Position numbers and translations under genes: made by a program | Part shown: piece after piece, positions 47,610 to 56,793 of the stretch | Layout of the letters: every line of letters begins with the position of its first letter | How positions within the stretch are numbered: position 1 is the first letter of the stretch | Assembly: GCF_003987355.1 (NCBI RefSeq) | Contig: NZ_PIPR01000002.1 | Location: 186,001-250,000 of the forward strand | Length of the DNA stretch: 64,000 nt | Direction: 5' to 3' | From: Pseudidiomarina aestuarii | GTDB taxonomy: Bacteria; Pseudomonadota; Gammaproteobacteria; Enterobacterales; Alteromonadaceae | The notes under the pieces: generated by a model | Told to the model about the DNA's origin: nothing | Database searches by the model: none | Seen by the model: the letters and a program-made list of their open reading frames with translations, nothing else

Positions 47610-48485
47610 TTAATCGTCAGACTCACGCTTACCGAGGATGCCACCCATGCGAGTCACCGTACCAGGTTCGAGATCTTCAGCAAAATCGATCGTGTCCTCA
47701 GGGAAGAGCAAGACAACGGTGGAGCCGAGTTTAAAGTGGCCCATTTCTTCGCCTTTGCGCAGTTTAATGGCTTGGTCACCACTCGCTGGATAGTCCCAAC
47801 TATGCACATTGGGGCCTGTCGGCGGTGTGACAGTTCCAGCCCATACGGTGCCAATACTAGCAACGATGGTGGCACCGACCAACACCATGGCAAACTTGCC
47901 AAAATCGGCTTCAAAAATCGCGACTACCCGTTCATTCCGAGCAAATAAATTGGGCACGTTGGCAACAGTGAGCGGATTCACTGAGAATAGATCTCCGGGC
48001 ACATAAATCATTTTCCGTAACACGCCATCACAGGGCATGTGCAGGCGGTGATAGTCTTTCGGTGCCAAATAAATTGTGGCAAAGTCACCATCACGGAAAG
48101 CGTGACCATCGCGCACATCGCCACCGAGTAATTCGGTCAAGCTGTAGTCGTGTCCCTTGGCCTGAAAGATACGACCCTCCTCAATTTCACCCAGTTGGCT
48201 GACAGAGCCATCAACGGGGTGCGCAAATTGATCATCTGCGGCAGCTTCAAGTGGACGCAGTTCGGGCTTGAGATAGCGCGTAAAAAACTCATTAAAAGTA
48301 CTGTATTCACGCGGACTTTCGTACACAGCCTCAGACATGTCGATGCGATACTGTTTAATAAACCAACGAATAAACAGTTGGGTAAACCAGCCAGCTCGGG
48401 CGGCAGCAAATTTGCCCACCAGCCGGGACAATAAATGCTTTGGTGTCGCATACTGCAACTGGATTTTAAACTTATCCCAATTCAC
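47610..48485 (-). CDS. psd: Phosphatidylserine decarboxylase proenzyme
   Basis: Makes phosphatidylethanolamine from phosphatidylserine at the inner membrane. 291 residues. Self-cleavage occurs in LGST, with S255 becoming the pyruvoyl group of the small subunit. [18 protein letters not shown] and the [12 protein letters not shown] segment with its conserved histidines are present. Initiation is GTG 48485, overlapping the rsgA stop (GTGA), with AGGTGA upstream inside rsgA. The order rsgA-psd matches enterics. Confidence 0.95.
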   Translation of the reverse strand: MNWDKFKIQLQYATPKHLLSRLVGKFAAARAGWFTQLFIRWFIKQYRIDMSEAVYESPREYSTFNEFFTRYLKPELRPLEAAADDQFAHPVDGSVSQLGEIEEGRIFQAKGHDYSLTELLGGDVRDGHAFRDGDFATIYLAPKDYHRLHMPCDGVLRKMIYVPGDLFSVNPLTVANVPNLFARNERVVAIFEADFGKFAMVLVGATIVASIGTVWAGTVTPPTGPNVHSWDYPASGDQAIKLRKGEEMGHFKLGSTVVLLFPEDTIDFAEDLEPGTVTRMGGILGKRESDD

Positions 48486-49543
48486 GTTTTATCACCTCGA
48501 GATGTAGCTCGACTCGGCTTTTTCAGCGTCATCGATTCAATAATACGATGGAAATTGTACAGCCGTGCTTCGGCAAGTTCACCTGTTGCAGCAGCTTCTT
48601 GTAACGCACAGCCTGGATCATCCAAGTGCTTACAATCACGAAACTTACATAACCCTAAGAATGGGCGAAAATCGACAAAACACCAAGCGACTCGCTCGGG
48701 TTCTAAATGCCAGAGTGCGAATTCGCGAATACCGGGAGAGTCGATCAAAACGCCCCCTTGCGGTAATACATAGCGTGTAGCAACCGTGGTGGTGTGTTGA
48801 CCAAGCCCAGAGTTTTCGGAAATGACGTTCACTTCGGCATCGATGTTTGGCAACAGTGCATTCACCAACGATGACTTGCCGACACCAGATTGCCCGACCA
48901 CAATAGACACTTGATTGCGTAATAACTGATGTAAATCAGCCATGCCCTGTTGAGCTTTGGCACTAACCTGCAGTACGCGATAACCGATCCGTTTATAGAG
49001 AGCTAACGCTTCGGTGATGTGCTCCAGCAATTCGGGCTCAATGTCAGCCAATAAGTCGGCTTTGTTCAGCACAATGACCGGCTCGATATCGATGTCTTCG
49101 CAAGCCACTAAATAGCGATCAATGATTTGCGTCGAGAACGCGGGTAACACGCTGGTGACGACGAGAATCTGATCAATATTGGCAGCCACGGGCTTAACGC
49201 CATCATAGTAGTCCGGCCGACTCAGCAAAGAACGGCGCGGTTGTACCGCTTCAATCACGGCAGCAACGCTATCTTCAGCTTGCTGATCGAGGCGACGCCA
49301 GACCACTTCGTCGCCACAGACGAGGGATTCAACGGTGCGGCGAATGTGACAGCGTACCGTCTCACCCGATTCACTCGCGATAATGGCTTGTTGACCAAAA
49401 CGACTAATCACTACCCCAGCTTCAGCCGAACCTGTGGTAGCATCCACTACATCACGTTCCAACTCTGCTTGGTGCAGTCGTTTGGTTTGATTGGCGCGCA
49501 CGCGGCGCAGTTGCCCTTTATTTAAACGTCGCTGTTTGGTCAC
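48482..49543 (-). CDS. rsgA: Small ribosomal subunit biogenesis GTPase
   Basis: Circularly permuted GTPase acting in late 30S assembly, 353 residues. Order is an OB-fold (about 60-110), then G4 (VLNKADLL), G1 ([10 protein letters not shown]) and G3 (IDSPGIREF), then a zinc knuckle ([14 protein letters not shown]). N-terminal [22 protein letters not shown] is basic, as in relatives. The start is GTG 49543 with no strong ribosome site. It is divergent from orn and heads the rsgA-psd-ugpQ operon. Confidence 0.95.
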   Translation of the reverse strand: MTKQRRLNKGQLRRVRANQTKRLHQAELERDVVDATTGSAEAGVVISRFGQQAIIASESGETVRCHIRRTVESLVCGDEVVWRRLDQQAEDSVAAVIEAVQPRRSLLSRPDYYDGVKPVAANIDQILVVTSVLPAFSTQIIDRYLVACEDIDIEPVIVLNKADLLADIEPELLEHITEALALYKRIGYRVLQVSAKAQQGMADLHQLLRNQVSIVVGQSGVGKSSLVNALLPNIDAEVNVISENSGLGQHTTTVATRYVLPQGGVLIDSPGIREFALWHLEPERVAWCFVDFRPFLGLCKFRDCKHLDDPGCALQEAAATGELAEARLYNFHRIIESMTLKKPSRATSRGDKT

Positions 49544-49664
49544 TCGAAATCACATAGTTGCAATAAAAGCGGTCATTAACACTGGATCGGATCATACATT
49601 ATTCAGCACAATAGCGCCTGAACTTAATTGTAACGGCTCGAACGATAACTGAAAGGAATTTACT

Positions 49665-50219
49665 ATGGCTGCAAGCGCCGAACGCCTCATTTGGATCGAT
49701 TTGGAAATGACTGGCTTAGATCCAGATCATGATCACATTATCGAAATAGCCACTATCATTACCGATTTCGATTTGACTGTGTTGGCGGAAGGTCCAGTGC
49801 GAGCCGTATATCAACCGCAAGCCCATTTGGATAAGATGGATGACTGGAATGTGCGCACACACACCGCTTCAGGGTTGGTACAACGCGTCCAGTCGAGCCA
49901 ACTGAACGATGCAGCAGCAGAGCAAGAGACGTTAGCGTTTTTAGCCCAGTGGTGCACGCCGGGAAGTTCACCCATGTGTGGCAACAGTATTTGCCAAGAC
50001 CGGCGCTTTTTGGCTCGCTACATGCCAGAACTAGAGCGTTTCTTTCATTATCGTAATTTAGACGTCAGTACTGTGAAGCAGTTAGCGAAATACTGGGCAC
50101 CAGAAATAGCCGCGGGAGTTCAAAAGCAGGGCGCGCATACGGCACTTGCCGATATCCGCGAGTCTATTGAGGAGTTGCGTTACTACCGCGCCCACTTTTT
50201 CAGCACTCAGGCGCAATAA
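49665..50219 (+). CDS. orn: Oligoribonuclease
   Basis: A 3'-5' exoribonuclease that finishes RNA decay by degrading very short oligonucleotides, including the pGpG left from cyclic di-GMP breakdown. 184 residues of the DEDDh fold: D12 and E14 in [10 protein letters not shown], the [18 protein letters not shown] segment, and [14 protein letters not shown] with the catalytic histidine and last aspartate. AAAGGAA precedes ATG 49665. The tRNA-Gly pair follows, an arrangement also seen near orn in E. coli. Confidence 0.96.
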   Translation: MAASAERLIWIDLEMTGLDPDHDHIIEIATIITDFDLTVLAEGPVRAVYQPQAHLDKMDDWNVRTHTASGLVQRVQSSQLNDAAAEQETLAFLAQWCTPGSSPMCGNSICQDRRFLARYMPELERFFHYRNLDVSTVKQLAKYWAPEIAAGVQKQGAHTALADIRESIEELRYYRAHFFSTQAQ

Positions 50220-50232
50220 CGATAAAAAGCGG

Positions 50233-50260
50233 TTGCAAAGCCCACTGAATTCAGTAAAAT
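50233..50260 (+). promoter_or_regulatory. Promoter of the tRNA-Gly pair
   Basis: TTGCAA at 50233-50238, 16-nt spacer, TAAAAT at 50255-50260, then a C-rich stretch TCGCCTCCG that resembles the GC-rich discriminator of stringently controlled stable-RNA promoters. The first tRNA begins 36 bp later. Confidence 0.6.
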
Positions 50261-50295
50261 TCGCCTCCGTTGCATAAAGTGACAGCGAAATGAAT

Positions 50296-50371
50296 GCGAG
50301 AATAGCTCAGCTGGTAGAGCACAACCTTGCCAAGGTTGGGGTCGCGAGTTCGAATCTCGTTTCTCGCTCCA
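50296..50371 (+). tRNA. glyV: tRNA-Gly (anticodon GCC), copy 1
   Basis: A complete 76-nt cloverleaf with encoded CCA. The acceptor stem GCGAGAA pairs with TTCTCGC, the D arm is GCTC/GAGC, the anticodon stem CAACC/GGTTG holds loop TTGCCAA (anticodon GCC), and the T arm has TTCGAAT. The symbol follows E. coli usage and is only indicative. Confidence 0.97.
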
Positions 50372-50393
50372 ATTTCGTCCTCATGTAAGCACT

Positions 50394-50469
50394 GCGAGAA
50401 TAGCTCAGCTGGTAGAGCACAACCTTGCCAAGGTTGGGGTCGCGAGTTCGAATCTCGTTTCTCGCTCCA
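50394..50469 (+). tRNA. glyX: tRNA-Gly (anticodon GCC), copy 2
   Basis: Identical over all 76 nt to the first copy, after a 22-nt spacer, so both are on one precursor. CCA is encoded. The symbol follows E. coli usage and is only indicative. Confidence 0.97.
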
Positions 50470-50476
50470 AATACCG

Positions 50477-50510
50477 AAACCCTGACAGCGTTTAGCTCTC
50501 AGGGTTTTTT
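50477..50510 (+). terminator. Terminator of the tRNA-Gly operon
   Basis: AAACCCTGA (50477-50485) pairs with TCAGGGTTT (50499-50507), followed by T to 50510. The stop codon of the convergent CNNM/CBS gene (50492-50494) lies in the loop, so the hairpin doubles as that gene's 3' end. Confidence 0.85.
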
Positions 50511-51526
50511 GTTGGCTCGGGTTTGAGACGCTTGCCCCACCGCTGTTGCGCATAGCGACGCAGACTTGGAATGGTGTCGGTCTCATCCATAATGGGTTGG
50601 CCCAGAATGGTTTCGATGATGTCTTCTAAGGTCAGTAAACCTAACCAGCTGCCGTGCTCATCATAAACCACCGCCATATGTTGACGGCTTTGCAAGAACT
50701 GCGTCATCACCGTCTCGACATCCACATACTCAGAAACCACTTCGATAGGTCGAGTCAATTCAGAAACCTGCTTGTCAGATTCGCTCTCTAACGCTTCATT
50801 CCGAAGAATCAGACCATGGGGCTCTTCATCTGCATCAATGACCGGAAAACGCGAATAAGGCAGCGATTTAACGCGATACAAAAACTCGCTAATGGTCTCG
50901 TCAGGACGAACCGATTCACAGACGGTTCGCGGTGTCATCACGTCGCGCACCCGAATAGTATGCAAATCCAGAATATTGCTAATCACACGGCGTTCATCAG
51001 CGTCAATAATGTCTTGTTCATTGCCGAGAGTAGCCAACGCTTTAATTTCTGAGCGCACATCGATGTCGGGCTCTCCGCCACCAATTTGCTTGGTTAATTT
51101 ATCGGATAACCAAATAAAAGGTCGCAGCGAGAGAATCATGAAGTTCAGAATGGCAGGTAAGAATGGCGCTAAACTGCGCCAGAACTTCGCACCGATGGTT
51201 TTTGGGACGATTTCTGACAGTACTAAAATAAGAATCGTCATGACCGCAGAGGCAATGGCGAGATAGCCATCGCCAAATACGACACCAACTTGCGCGCCAA
51301 CACCTGCGGCACCCGCCGTGTGGGCAACAGTATTCAATGTCAAGATTGCCGCTAAGGGACGGTCAATATTGCTCTTCAGTGCTTGTAGGCGTTGGTGTAA
51401 GCGCGGGCGTTCAGACTTGAGCTGGGCAATATAACTCGGTGTGATGGAGAGCAATGCCGCTTCCAAAATGGAACAAATAAACGATACACCGATAGCAATA
51501 ACAGCAAAAACGATCAGCAAAAACAT
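50492..51526 (-). CDS. CNNM/CBS-domain membrane protein (CorB/HlyC-CorC type)
   Basis: A 344-residue inner-membrane protein. A CNNM domain with about four hydrophobic segments (1-150; ILTLNTVAHTAGAAGVGAQ and SEIVPKTIGAKFW) is followed by two CBS motifs (about 190-310: VRDVMTPRTVCES, RFPVIDADEEPHGLI, MAVVYDEHGSWLGLLTLEDIIE). The usual C-terminal CorC_HlyC domain is absent, as the protein ends soon after the CBS pair. Relatives take part in magnesium handling, and a transport role here is inferred. Confidence 0.88.
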   Translation of the reverse strand: MFLLIVFAVIAIGVSFICSILEAALLSITPSYIAQLKSERPRLHQRLQALKSNIDRPLAAILTLNTVAHTAGAAGVGAQVGVVFGDGYLAIASAVMTILILVLSEIVPKTIGAKFWRSLAPFLPAILNFMILSLRPFIWLSDKLTKQIGGGEPDIDVRSEIKALATLGNEQDIIDADERRVISNILDLHTIRVRDVMTPRTVCESVRPDETISEFLYRVKSLPYSRFPVIDADEEPHGLILRNEALESESDKQVSELTRPIEVVSEYVDVETVMTQFLQSRQHMAVVYDEHGSWLGLLTLEDIIETILGQPIMDETDTIPSLRRYAQQRWGKRLKPEPTKNPES

Positions 51527-51587
51527 GAATGAACTCAGTAACGAATGAGCCGCTAGTATATGCGAGTGATGGGGTTCGCGCTAGCGC

Positions 51588-51959
51588 TTACATCTCCTTG
51601 AGCATCGCCCAAAAGATCCACAGCCAACCCACAATAAAACAGACTCCACCAACCGGAGTTATTGGACCGAAAAAGCGCCATCCAGTTAACGCTAACAAAT
51701 AGAGACTGCCCGAGAATAGGATGATACCAGCGAGTAAAATCCAGCCGCCTGTACGCAAGCCAGTCGCGTTTGGATAAGGCACCATTAACGCAGCAACCAA
51801 TAACAGCCCCAAAGCATGGTAAATTTGATACTGAACACCAGTTTGATAGACCGCCAGCATATCGGCACTGAGTCGCTCCTTGAGACCATGCGAGCCGAAT
51901 GCCCCTAAAATCACACCGAGCGCCATTGTGATAGCACCCAACATGGCAAATAATTTCAT
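51588..51959 (-). CDS. DUF423 membrane protein, YgdD-like
   Basis: A 123-residue protein with four hydrophobic segments. LGAFGSHGLKERLSADMLAVYQTGVQYQIYHALGLL is the DUF423 hallmark. The open frame extends 21 polar codons upstream to 52022, but the first segment of the family begins at MKLFAMLGAI, so ATG 51959 is used. Function unknown. It is divergent from maoP. Confidence 0.88.
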   Translation of the reverse strand: MKLFAMLGAITMALGVILGAFGSHGLKERLSADMLAVYQTGVQYQIYHALGLLLVAALMVPYPNATGLRTGGWILLAGIILFSGSLYLLALTGWRFFGPITPVGGVCFIVGWLWIFWAMLKEM

Positions 51960-52054
51960 GATTTGCTTCAACCTATGTGTTGCTTGATTCCTACTTGCCA
52001 CTCTACTTGATCGGGCTAGCATTCGACCAGCACCGTAAAAAAAATAAAAATATA

Positions 52055-52083
52055 TTGACAGCCGTTCATTTCACCTCTATATC
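52055..52083 (+). promoter_or_regulatory. Strong sigma-70 promoter of maoP
   Basis: TTGACA at 52055-52060, exactly 17 nt, TATATC at 52078-52083, with an AT-rich UP-like stretch just upstream (52036-52054). The predicted start near 52090 leaves a leader of about 67 nt. Confidence 0.7.
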
Positions 52084-52156
52084 GTCACTGACAATTGCAG
52101 TTCGGCATTTGCACCATGTTTTCCTTGATATTGTTGGTCGAAAGGAAGGGCACACC

Positions 52157-52528
52157 ATGACATCTATGACCCGTGATCAAATTATGAAAAAGCCGTTTAA
52201 CGACTTCAAACATTACCCGTATGGCTTTGCCCGCTCGGGAGATTTTTCAATTCGCGAAAGCGATTTACTGGCTAAACATGGCAGCCTGATTTCTGCATTG
52301 ATGAGCGGTGAACTTGAACCGCAATCAGCTGAAGAGCAATCATTGCTTGCTGTCGCTCGTGGCGAAAAAGCAGCCGACTCACCGGTCGAGCGTGCGTGGT
52401 CCAAATATCAGGCGCGCATTAACCGTCCGAAAGTGGGCAGTATGTATGGCCGCAGCCGCTATACCGATGACGCTTTCGAAATCAGCGGCGGTGGCAGCGA
52501 CGATGACGACCTGGTCGTCGAAGATTAA
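52157..52528 (+). CDS. maoP: MaoP-like macrodomain Ori protein (DUF413)
   Basis: A 123-residue protein. In E. coli MaoP, with its site maoS, organises the Ori macrodomain of the chromosome. FNDFKHYPYGFARSGDFSIRESDLLAKHG and VERAWSKYQARINRPK are the DUF413 signatures. The tail is very acidic (DDDDLVVED). The frame extends 60 codons upstream to 51977, but AAGGAAGGG at 52142-52150 fixes ATG 52157. Chromosome function here is by homology only. Confidence 0.88.
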   Translation: MTSMTRDQIMKKPFNDFKHYPYGFARSGDFSIRESDLLAKHGSLISALMSGELEPQSAEEQSLLAVARGEKAADSPVERAWSKYQARINRPKVGSMYGRSRYTDDAFEISGGGSDDDDLVVED

Positions 52529-52594
52529 TCAGCTTTCCTAAACCGTTTCGAAGAGCTCGTGTTTGCCTCGGCAGCACGGGCTTTTTTGTTCCTG

Positions 52595-54409
52595 TTATTG
52601 GGTTTCAGTGGCGCTGGTAGTCTGACTGGGCTCTGGAATGAGCCAGAACTCGCAATGATCGTGCTGCTTCGCTCCTTTTTTAGCGAGCGAAGCCAGCGCG
52701 GCCACATCGTCATGTGATTGGCACTGATTTGGGTCAACCGCCGCGACGCCAATGGCGAGAGCTAGCAACGGAAAACGCTTTTGGGTGCCATCGCGATCGG
52801 TACCTAATATACAGCCCTCGGTGAGGTCTTGTGGTCGATAGAATTGGCCGATATTTTCCTTAAAGGCCTCCAACACCTCATTTAACAGTGCACGCCAATT
52901 CGAATCATTCGAGAAAATTGCGACAAAATCATCGCCACCGATGTGTCCGACAAAGGTACCGCTTCCTGTAAGTATTTTCTGTAATAAATGTCCCAGCCAC
53001 TGCAAAATCCGGTCGCCTTCGCCGTATCCATAAAGGTCATTGTATGGCTTGAAATTATTCAAATCGAAATAAGCGACGTAGAAGCTCTGATGTTGTTGCA
53101 AGCGACGGTCGATTTCACGATAGATAGGTACATTGCCGGGCAGCAGCGTCAGCGGGTTCGCATACCGTGCATTCTGGATTTTCACTTCAGTAATTTGGCG
53201 CAGAACATTCCTCACTGAGGCGGTGCCGACAAAGCGCTTATCTTGGGTGATCAGAATTTGTCGGTGAATCTCAAGAGCTTCATCTTCGGTCATCAATTGA
53301 CTAACTTCCTCGATAGGTGTGGTTGCATCAACAATCAGAGGATTTCGTTCCATAATATGGTGAACCGGTTTGCTAGCATACAGCGCGCGCCCGTAGGAGC
53401 TGCTGAATATTTCGAGTACTTGCTCACGACGTACGCCTCCCAAAACACGATCGCCTTCAACCACTGGCAAAGATAGAAGCTCTTTATTTCGACTAAAGTA
53501 TTCCAGCACTTGCACACAGGGGACCTGCGGCGCAATAGTGGGAACCGATTCAAGCAGCTCTCCAATGGTGCCACTACGACTGGGCGTTGGCGTTTGCTCG
53601 AGCGCAGTATTGGTTAATTGCGTGGCTGGGTTCGCTTGGGGTAAGCCGAGGAAATAGCCTTGTGCAAGGGGAATCCCCATACGTTGTAATTCGCGCAGTT
53701 CGTCGGCACGTTCGACGCCTTCCGCAATAATCGTTGCACCCAAAGAACGAGCCAATTGCGTAATACTTTTGACGAACTCACGCTTACGCGGTTGCTGATC
53801 AATACGGTCGATAAAATGCCGATCAATCTTGATATAGTCTGGTTCCAATTCTGCCCATAACGTCAAACCCGAATACGCCGAACCCAGATCATCTAAAGCA
53901 ATTTTAAAACCCGCTTGCTGGTAGCGATGTACCACGCGTTTGAGCTCATCTGGTGAAGAAACGGGATGTTGCTCCGACAGTTCAATCACAATTCGGGTTG
54001 GATCAATACCCGCCGTTTTTGCAGCTGTCAACGTACATCCTTGTGGATAATTAGCTGCGGTGAGGGTATTCGGATTTGCGTTGAGGAAAAGTAGCCCCGG
54101 GAGTTCCAACCGAGCAAACTGCTGCAGCGCAATTTCTCGACAAAGTACTTCGAGCTCCGCTTCACGACCACTTTTTTTCGCAACATCAAAGAGCGCAAGT
54201 GGACGATGTAGCGGATGACCTTCCGGTCCCCGGATCAGCGCTTCATAGCCGACAATTGGACCTTGGTCGATATCGACGATGGGTTGAAACACCGCTGTTA
54301 ATGACGCATTCTCAAGTAACAGTTCCAGAGCCGCTTCAAGCCGGTCCGTAGTATGTTGTATGGCACTAACAGATCTATGTAATTGCTGCTCAGGAAGGTA
54401 TAAGGTCAT
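52595..54409 (-). CDS. EAL-CBS-GGDEF cyclic di-GMP protein, degenerate cyclase
   Basis: A protein of about 604 residues. It begins with an EAL domain (GYEALIRGPEG, LDDLGSAYSGL, YIKIDRHFID), goes on to a CBS pair (about 265-395: LPVVEGDRVLGGVRREQ and LITQDKRFVGTASVRNV), and ends in a GGDEF-type domain with GGDDF in place of GGDEF. EAL-first order with CBS between is a known but less common layout. EAL looks active, while the cyclase may be inactive or a GTP sensor. The frame opens at GTG 54445 near a TATATAGT stretch. ATG 54409 is chosen, though neither has a clear ribosome site. Confidence 0.87.
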   Translation of the reverse strand: MTLYLPEQQLHRSVSAIQHTTDRLEAALELLLENASLTAVFQPIVDIDQGPIVGYEALIRGPEGHPLHRPLALFDVAKKSGREAELEVLCREIALQQFARLELPGLLFLNANPNTLTAANYPQGCTLTAAKTAGIDPTRIVIELSEQHPVSSPDELKRVVHRYQQAGFKIALDDLGSAYSGLTLWAELEPDYIKIDRHFIDRIDQQPRKREFVKSITQLARSLGATIIAEGVERADELRELQRMGIPLAQGYFLGLPQANPATQLTNTALEQTPTPSRSGTIGELLESVPTIAPQVPCVQVLEYFSRNKELLSLPVVEGDRVLGGVRREQVLEIFSSSYGRALYASKPVHHIMERNPLIVDATTPIEEVSQLMTEDEALEIHRQILITQDKRFVGTASVRNVLRQITEVKIQNARYANPLTLLPGNVPIYREIDRRLQQHQSFYVAYFDLNNFKPYNDLYGYGEGDRILQWLGHLLQKILTGSGTFVGHIGGDDFVAIFSNDSNWRALLNEVLEAFKENIGQFYRPQDLTEGCILGTDRDGTQKRFPLLALAIGVAAVDPNQCQSHDDVAALASLAKKGAKQHDHCEFWLIPEPSQTTSATETQ

Positions 54410-54485
54410 CGGCTGTCTGTGGGCAGAAATGAAGCTCAATACCACCGACTATATACCGCTATTATGAACCATTCATGACAGCCAG

Positions 54486-54520
54486 CTCCGTTCAACTAGC
54501 GTGGTGCTCGTTGAACGGAG
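54486..54520. terminator. 11-bp hairpin after purD
   Basis: CTCCGTTCAAC (54486-54496) and GTTGAACGGAG (54510-54520) are perfectly complementary, 14 nt past the purD stop on the minus strand. No U-run follows. Confidence 0.5.
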
Positions 54521-54533
54521 TGGGGGGACGGAG

Positions 54534-55814
54534 TTATTCGCGGGCGATAGCTCGGTGGGCGATATCAGTGCGGTAGTAGACATCATTCCAATGGATGTTG
54601 GCTAGGCGCTGGTAGGCCGCTTGTTGGGCCTGAGTGACGCTATCGCCGATAGCGGTGACGCAGAGTACGCGGCCACCATTGGTGACCACCTCGCCTTGTT
54701 CATTGAGTTGGGTGCCGGCGTGAAAGACTTTGGTGGTCGCATCGTCGCCGGCTAGACCGGAAATGACATCGCCTTTGCGATAGTTATCAGGATAACCACC
54801 CGCAGCCATAACGACTCCGACGGTTGCACGCGGGTCAAAATCGATGTGGTGTTCGGCCAATTGCTCCTGACAGGCTGCCAAGCACAACTCCACTAAGTCA
54901 GACTGTAGTCGCCACATGATTGGCTGTGTTTCGGGGTCGCCGAAGCGGCAGTTGTATTCCAGTACTTTTGCGGTACCGTCGGGTGCAATCATCAAACCGG
55001 CATACAAAAAGCCGGTGTAGGGATGACCTTCAGCAGCCATACCTTCCACGGTCGGTTGAATGACGTGATCCATAACCCAGTTGTGAACTTCTGGCGTGAC
55101 CACAGGTGCTGGTGAATAAGCGCCCATACCACCGGTATTCGGACCTTTGTCGCCGTTATCACGCGCTTTATGATCTTGGCTTGAGGCAAACGGGAGTGCT
55201 GTTTTGCCGTCAACCATGACGATGAAGCTGGCTTCTTCACCCACCAAAAACTCTTCAATAACCACGCGACTGCCGGCGGCACCGAAGCGGTTCCCTTCCA
55301 GCATGTCATCAATAGCGGCGAAGGCTTCTGCTTGGTCTTGCGCAATGATCACACCTTTACCAGCGGCAAGGCCGTCAGCCTTGATCACAATAGGTGTACC
55401 TTGTGCCTCAACATAAGCTTTCGCCGCGGCAATATCGGTGAAGGTTTGGTAGGCGGCTGTTGGGATCTGATGGCGTGCTAAGAAATCTTTGCTAAACGCC
55501 TTTGACCCCTCCAGTTGAGCGGCACCTTGGGTTGGCCCAAAAATAGTCAAGCCAGCGGCGCGAAACTTATCGACAACACCCAGCACTAAGGGAGCTTCAG
55601 GACCCACAATGGTGAGTCCTATCGCTTCTTGCTGAGCAAAGGCGAGGAGTTCGTCGACTGCCTCAGCCCCGATGGCGATGTTAGCTAATTTCGGCTCATT
55701 TGCTGTGCCGGCATTGCCGGGTGCAACAAAAACCTGTTCAACGAGCGGCGACTGTGCCGCTTTCCATGCTAATGCATGTTCGCGACCGCCGCCGCCAATA
55801 ACCAATACCTTCAT
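54534..55814 (-). CDS. purD: Phosphoribosylamine-glycine ligase
   Basis: ATP-grasp ligase making GAR in purine synthesis, 426 residues. MKVLVIGGGGREHALAWKAAQSP is the PurD N-terminus. IKADGLAAGKGVIIAQ, EEFLVGEEASFIVMVDGK, SQDHKARDNGDKGPNTGGMGAYSPAPV and EYNCRFGDPETQPIM follow in order. In many gammaproteobacteria purH and purD are adjacent. Here a methyltransferase gene sits between, 8 bp upstream of the purD start. Confidence 0.96.
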   Translation of the reverse strand: MKVLVIGGGGREHALAWKAAQSPLVEQVFVAPGNAGTANEPKLANIAIGAEAVDELLAFAQQEAIGLTIVGPEAPLVLGVVDKFRAAGLTIFGPTQGAAQLEGSKAFSKDFLARHQIPTAAYQTFTDIAAAKAYVEAQGTPIVIKADGLAAGKGVIIAQDQAEAFAAIDDMLEGNRFGAAGSRVVIEEFLVGEEASFIVMVDGKTALPFASSQDHKARDNGDKGPNTGGMGAYSPAPVVTPEVHNWVMDHVIQPTVEGMAAEGHPYTGFLYAGLMIAPDGTAKVLEYNCRFGDPETQPIMWRLQSDLVELCLAACQEQLAEHHIDFDPRATVGVVMAAGGYPDNYRKGDVISGLAGDDATTKVFHAGTQLNEQGEVVTNGGRVLCVTAIGDSVTQAQQAAYQRLANIHWNDVYYRTDIAHRAIARE

Positions 55815-55822
55815 GCCTATTG

Positions 55823-56731
55823 TTACTCTTGAGTTGTGGTTGGTTTCATAAATTTCAGTGTGAATCGGTCACTTTCACCAATAGCCAGAAATTTCTCACG
55901 GTCTTCGTCACCAAGACGCAAGCTTGGTGGCAATGTCCAGACACCGCGCGGATGATCTGCCGTATCCATTTCATTAGCATTAATTGGGCTACTGCCGACC
56001 AATTCAAAGCCCGCGGCTTCTGCCATGGCAATCGCAACGCTTTCTTTCATGTAGCCAGAGCTCGACATTTCTTCATCTGGACGATCTTCTGGCAAACGGT
56101 GGTCAACAACACCTAGCACACCGCCCGGTTTCAAAGCCGTATAGAAAGTCGCAAACGCCGTTTGCAGACCTTCTTCACCTGCAGCCATATACCAGTTGTG
56201 CAAGTTGCGGAAGGTCAACACCATATCGGCTGAACCAGCTGGTGCCACTTCGGTCACGGCGTTGGCATTGAATTCGGTCATGACGATTGCTGAAAACGCA
56301 TCATCTGAGGCGATCCGTTCGGCAAAGGCAGTGCGTGAACGATTGAAGTAATCGCTGCTGCTATCCGCAGGGAAATGCGCTGCGTAAAGCATACCCTGGT
56401 CTTTAAGATACGGTGCCAGAATTTCTGTATACCAACCGCCACCTGGCCAAATCTCAACGACTGTCATGTCGGGTTCGAGGCCGAAAAACTCTAAGGTTTC
56501 GACCGGATGCCGAAAAGCATCGCGAGCTTTGTTGCTGTCTGAGCGCAATTCGCTCGCTACAACGTCAGCTAAGGTTAGGCCAGCCGTTTCGGTCATCATT
56601 TCTTCTTGCATCGCTTGCTCTTCAACAGCGGCTGTTGGCTCTTGCGGAGCTTCGGTCTGTTGGGGAGCTTCGCTGCAAGCAGCAGCAAGCGCGGATATAG
56701 CAAAAACACTGGATAATGCGAATTTGTTCAT
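55823..56731 (-). CDS. Exported class I methyltransferase-like lipoprotein
   Basis: A 302-residue protein. ATG 56731 follows GAGGA; the frame runs 8 codons further but with no site. MNKFALSSVFAISALAAACSEAP is a lipoprotein signal with lipobox AAAC. After a glutamine/glutamate/proline-rich linker comes a Rossmann methyltransferase domain (about 65-260): VVEIWPGGGWYTEILAPYL is the SAM loop, and FRNLHNWYMAAGEE and LKPGGVLGVVDHR follow. It matches the COG4798 type of predicted methyltransferases that carry export signals. Whether SAM is available outside the cytoplasm is unclear, so the domain may do something else. It sits between purH and purD. Confidence 0.78.
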   Translation of the reverse strand: MNKFALSSVFAISALAAACSEAPQQTEAPQEPTAAVEEQAMQEEMMTETAGLTLADVVASELRSDSNKARDAFRHPVETLEFFGLEPDMTVVEIWPGGGWYTEILAPYLKDQGMLYAAHFPADSSSDYFNRSRTAFAERIASDDAFSAIVMTEFNANAVTEVAPAGSADMVLTFRNLHNWYMAAGEEGLQTAFATFYTALKPGGVLGVVDHRLPEDRPDEEMSSSGYMKESVAIAMAEAAGFELVGSSPINANEMDTADHPRGVWTLPPSLRLGDEDREKFLAIGESDRFTLKFMKPTTTQE

Positions 56732-56793
56732 GGTCAGTTCCTCATTGCAAAGCATGTAAGGGCAATCTGTTGTACCACATAACCAACAAGTTT

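Noticed and set aside
47241-47948. A 235-codon open frame on the + strand
   Set aside because: It lies antisense across ugpQ and psd, both of which have full catalytic motifs. Its product has no domain that I recognise.
51977-52156. 60-codon N-terminal extension of maoP
   Set aside because: It contains the promoter and leader, and the DUF413 homology and a strong ribosome site begin only at 52157.
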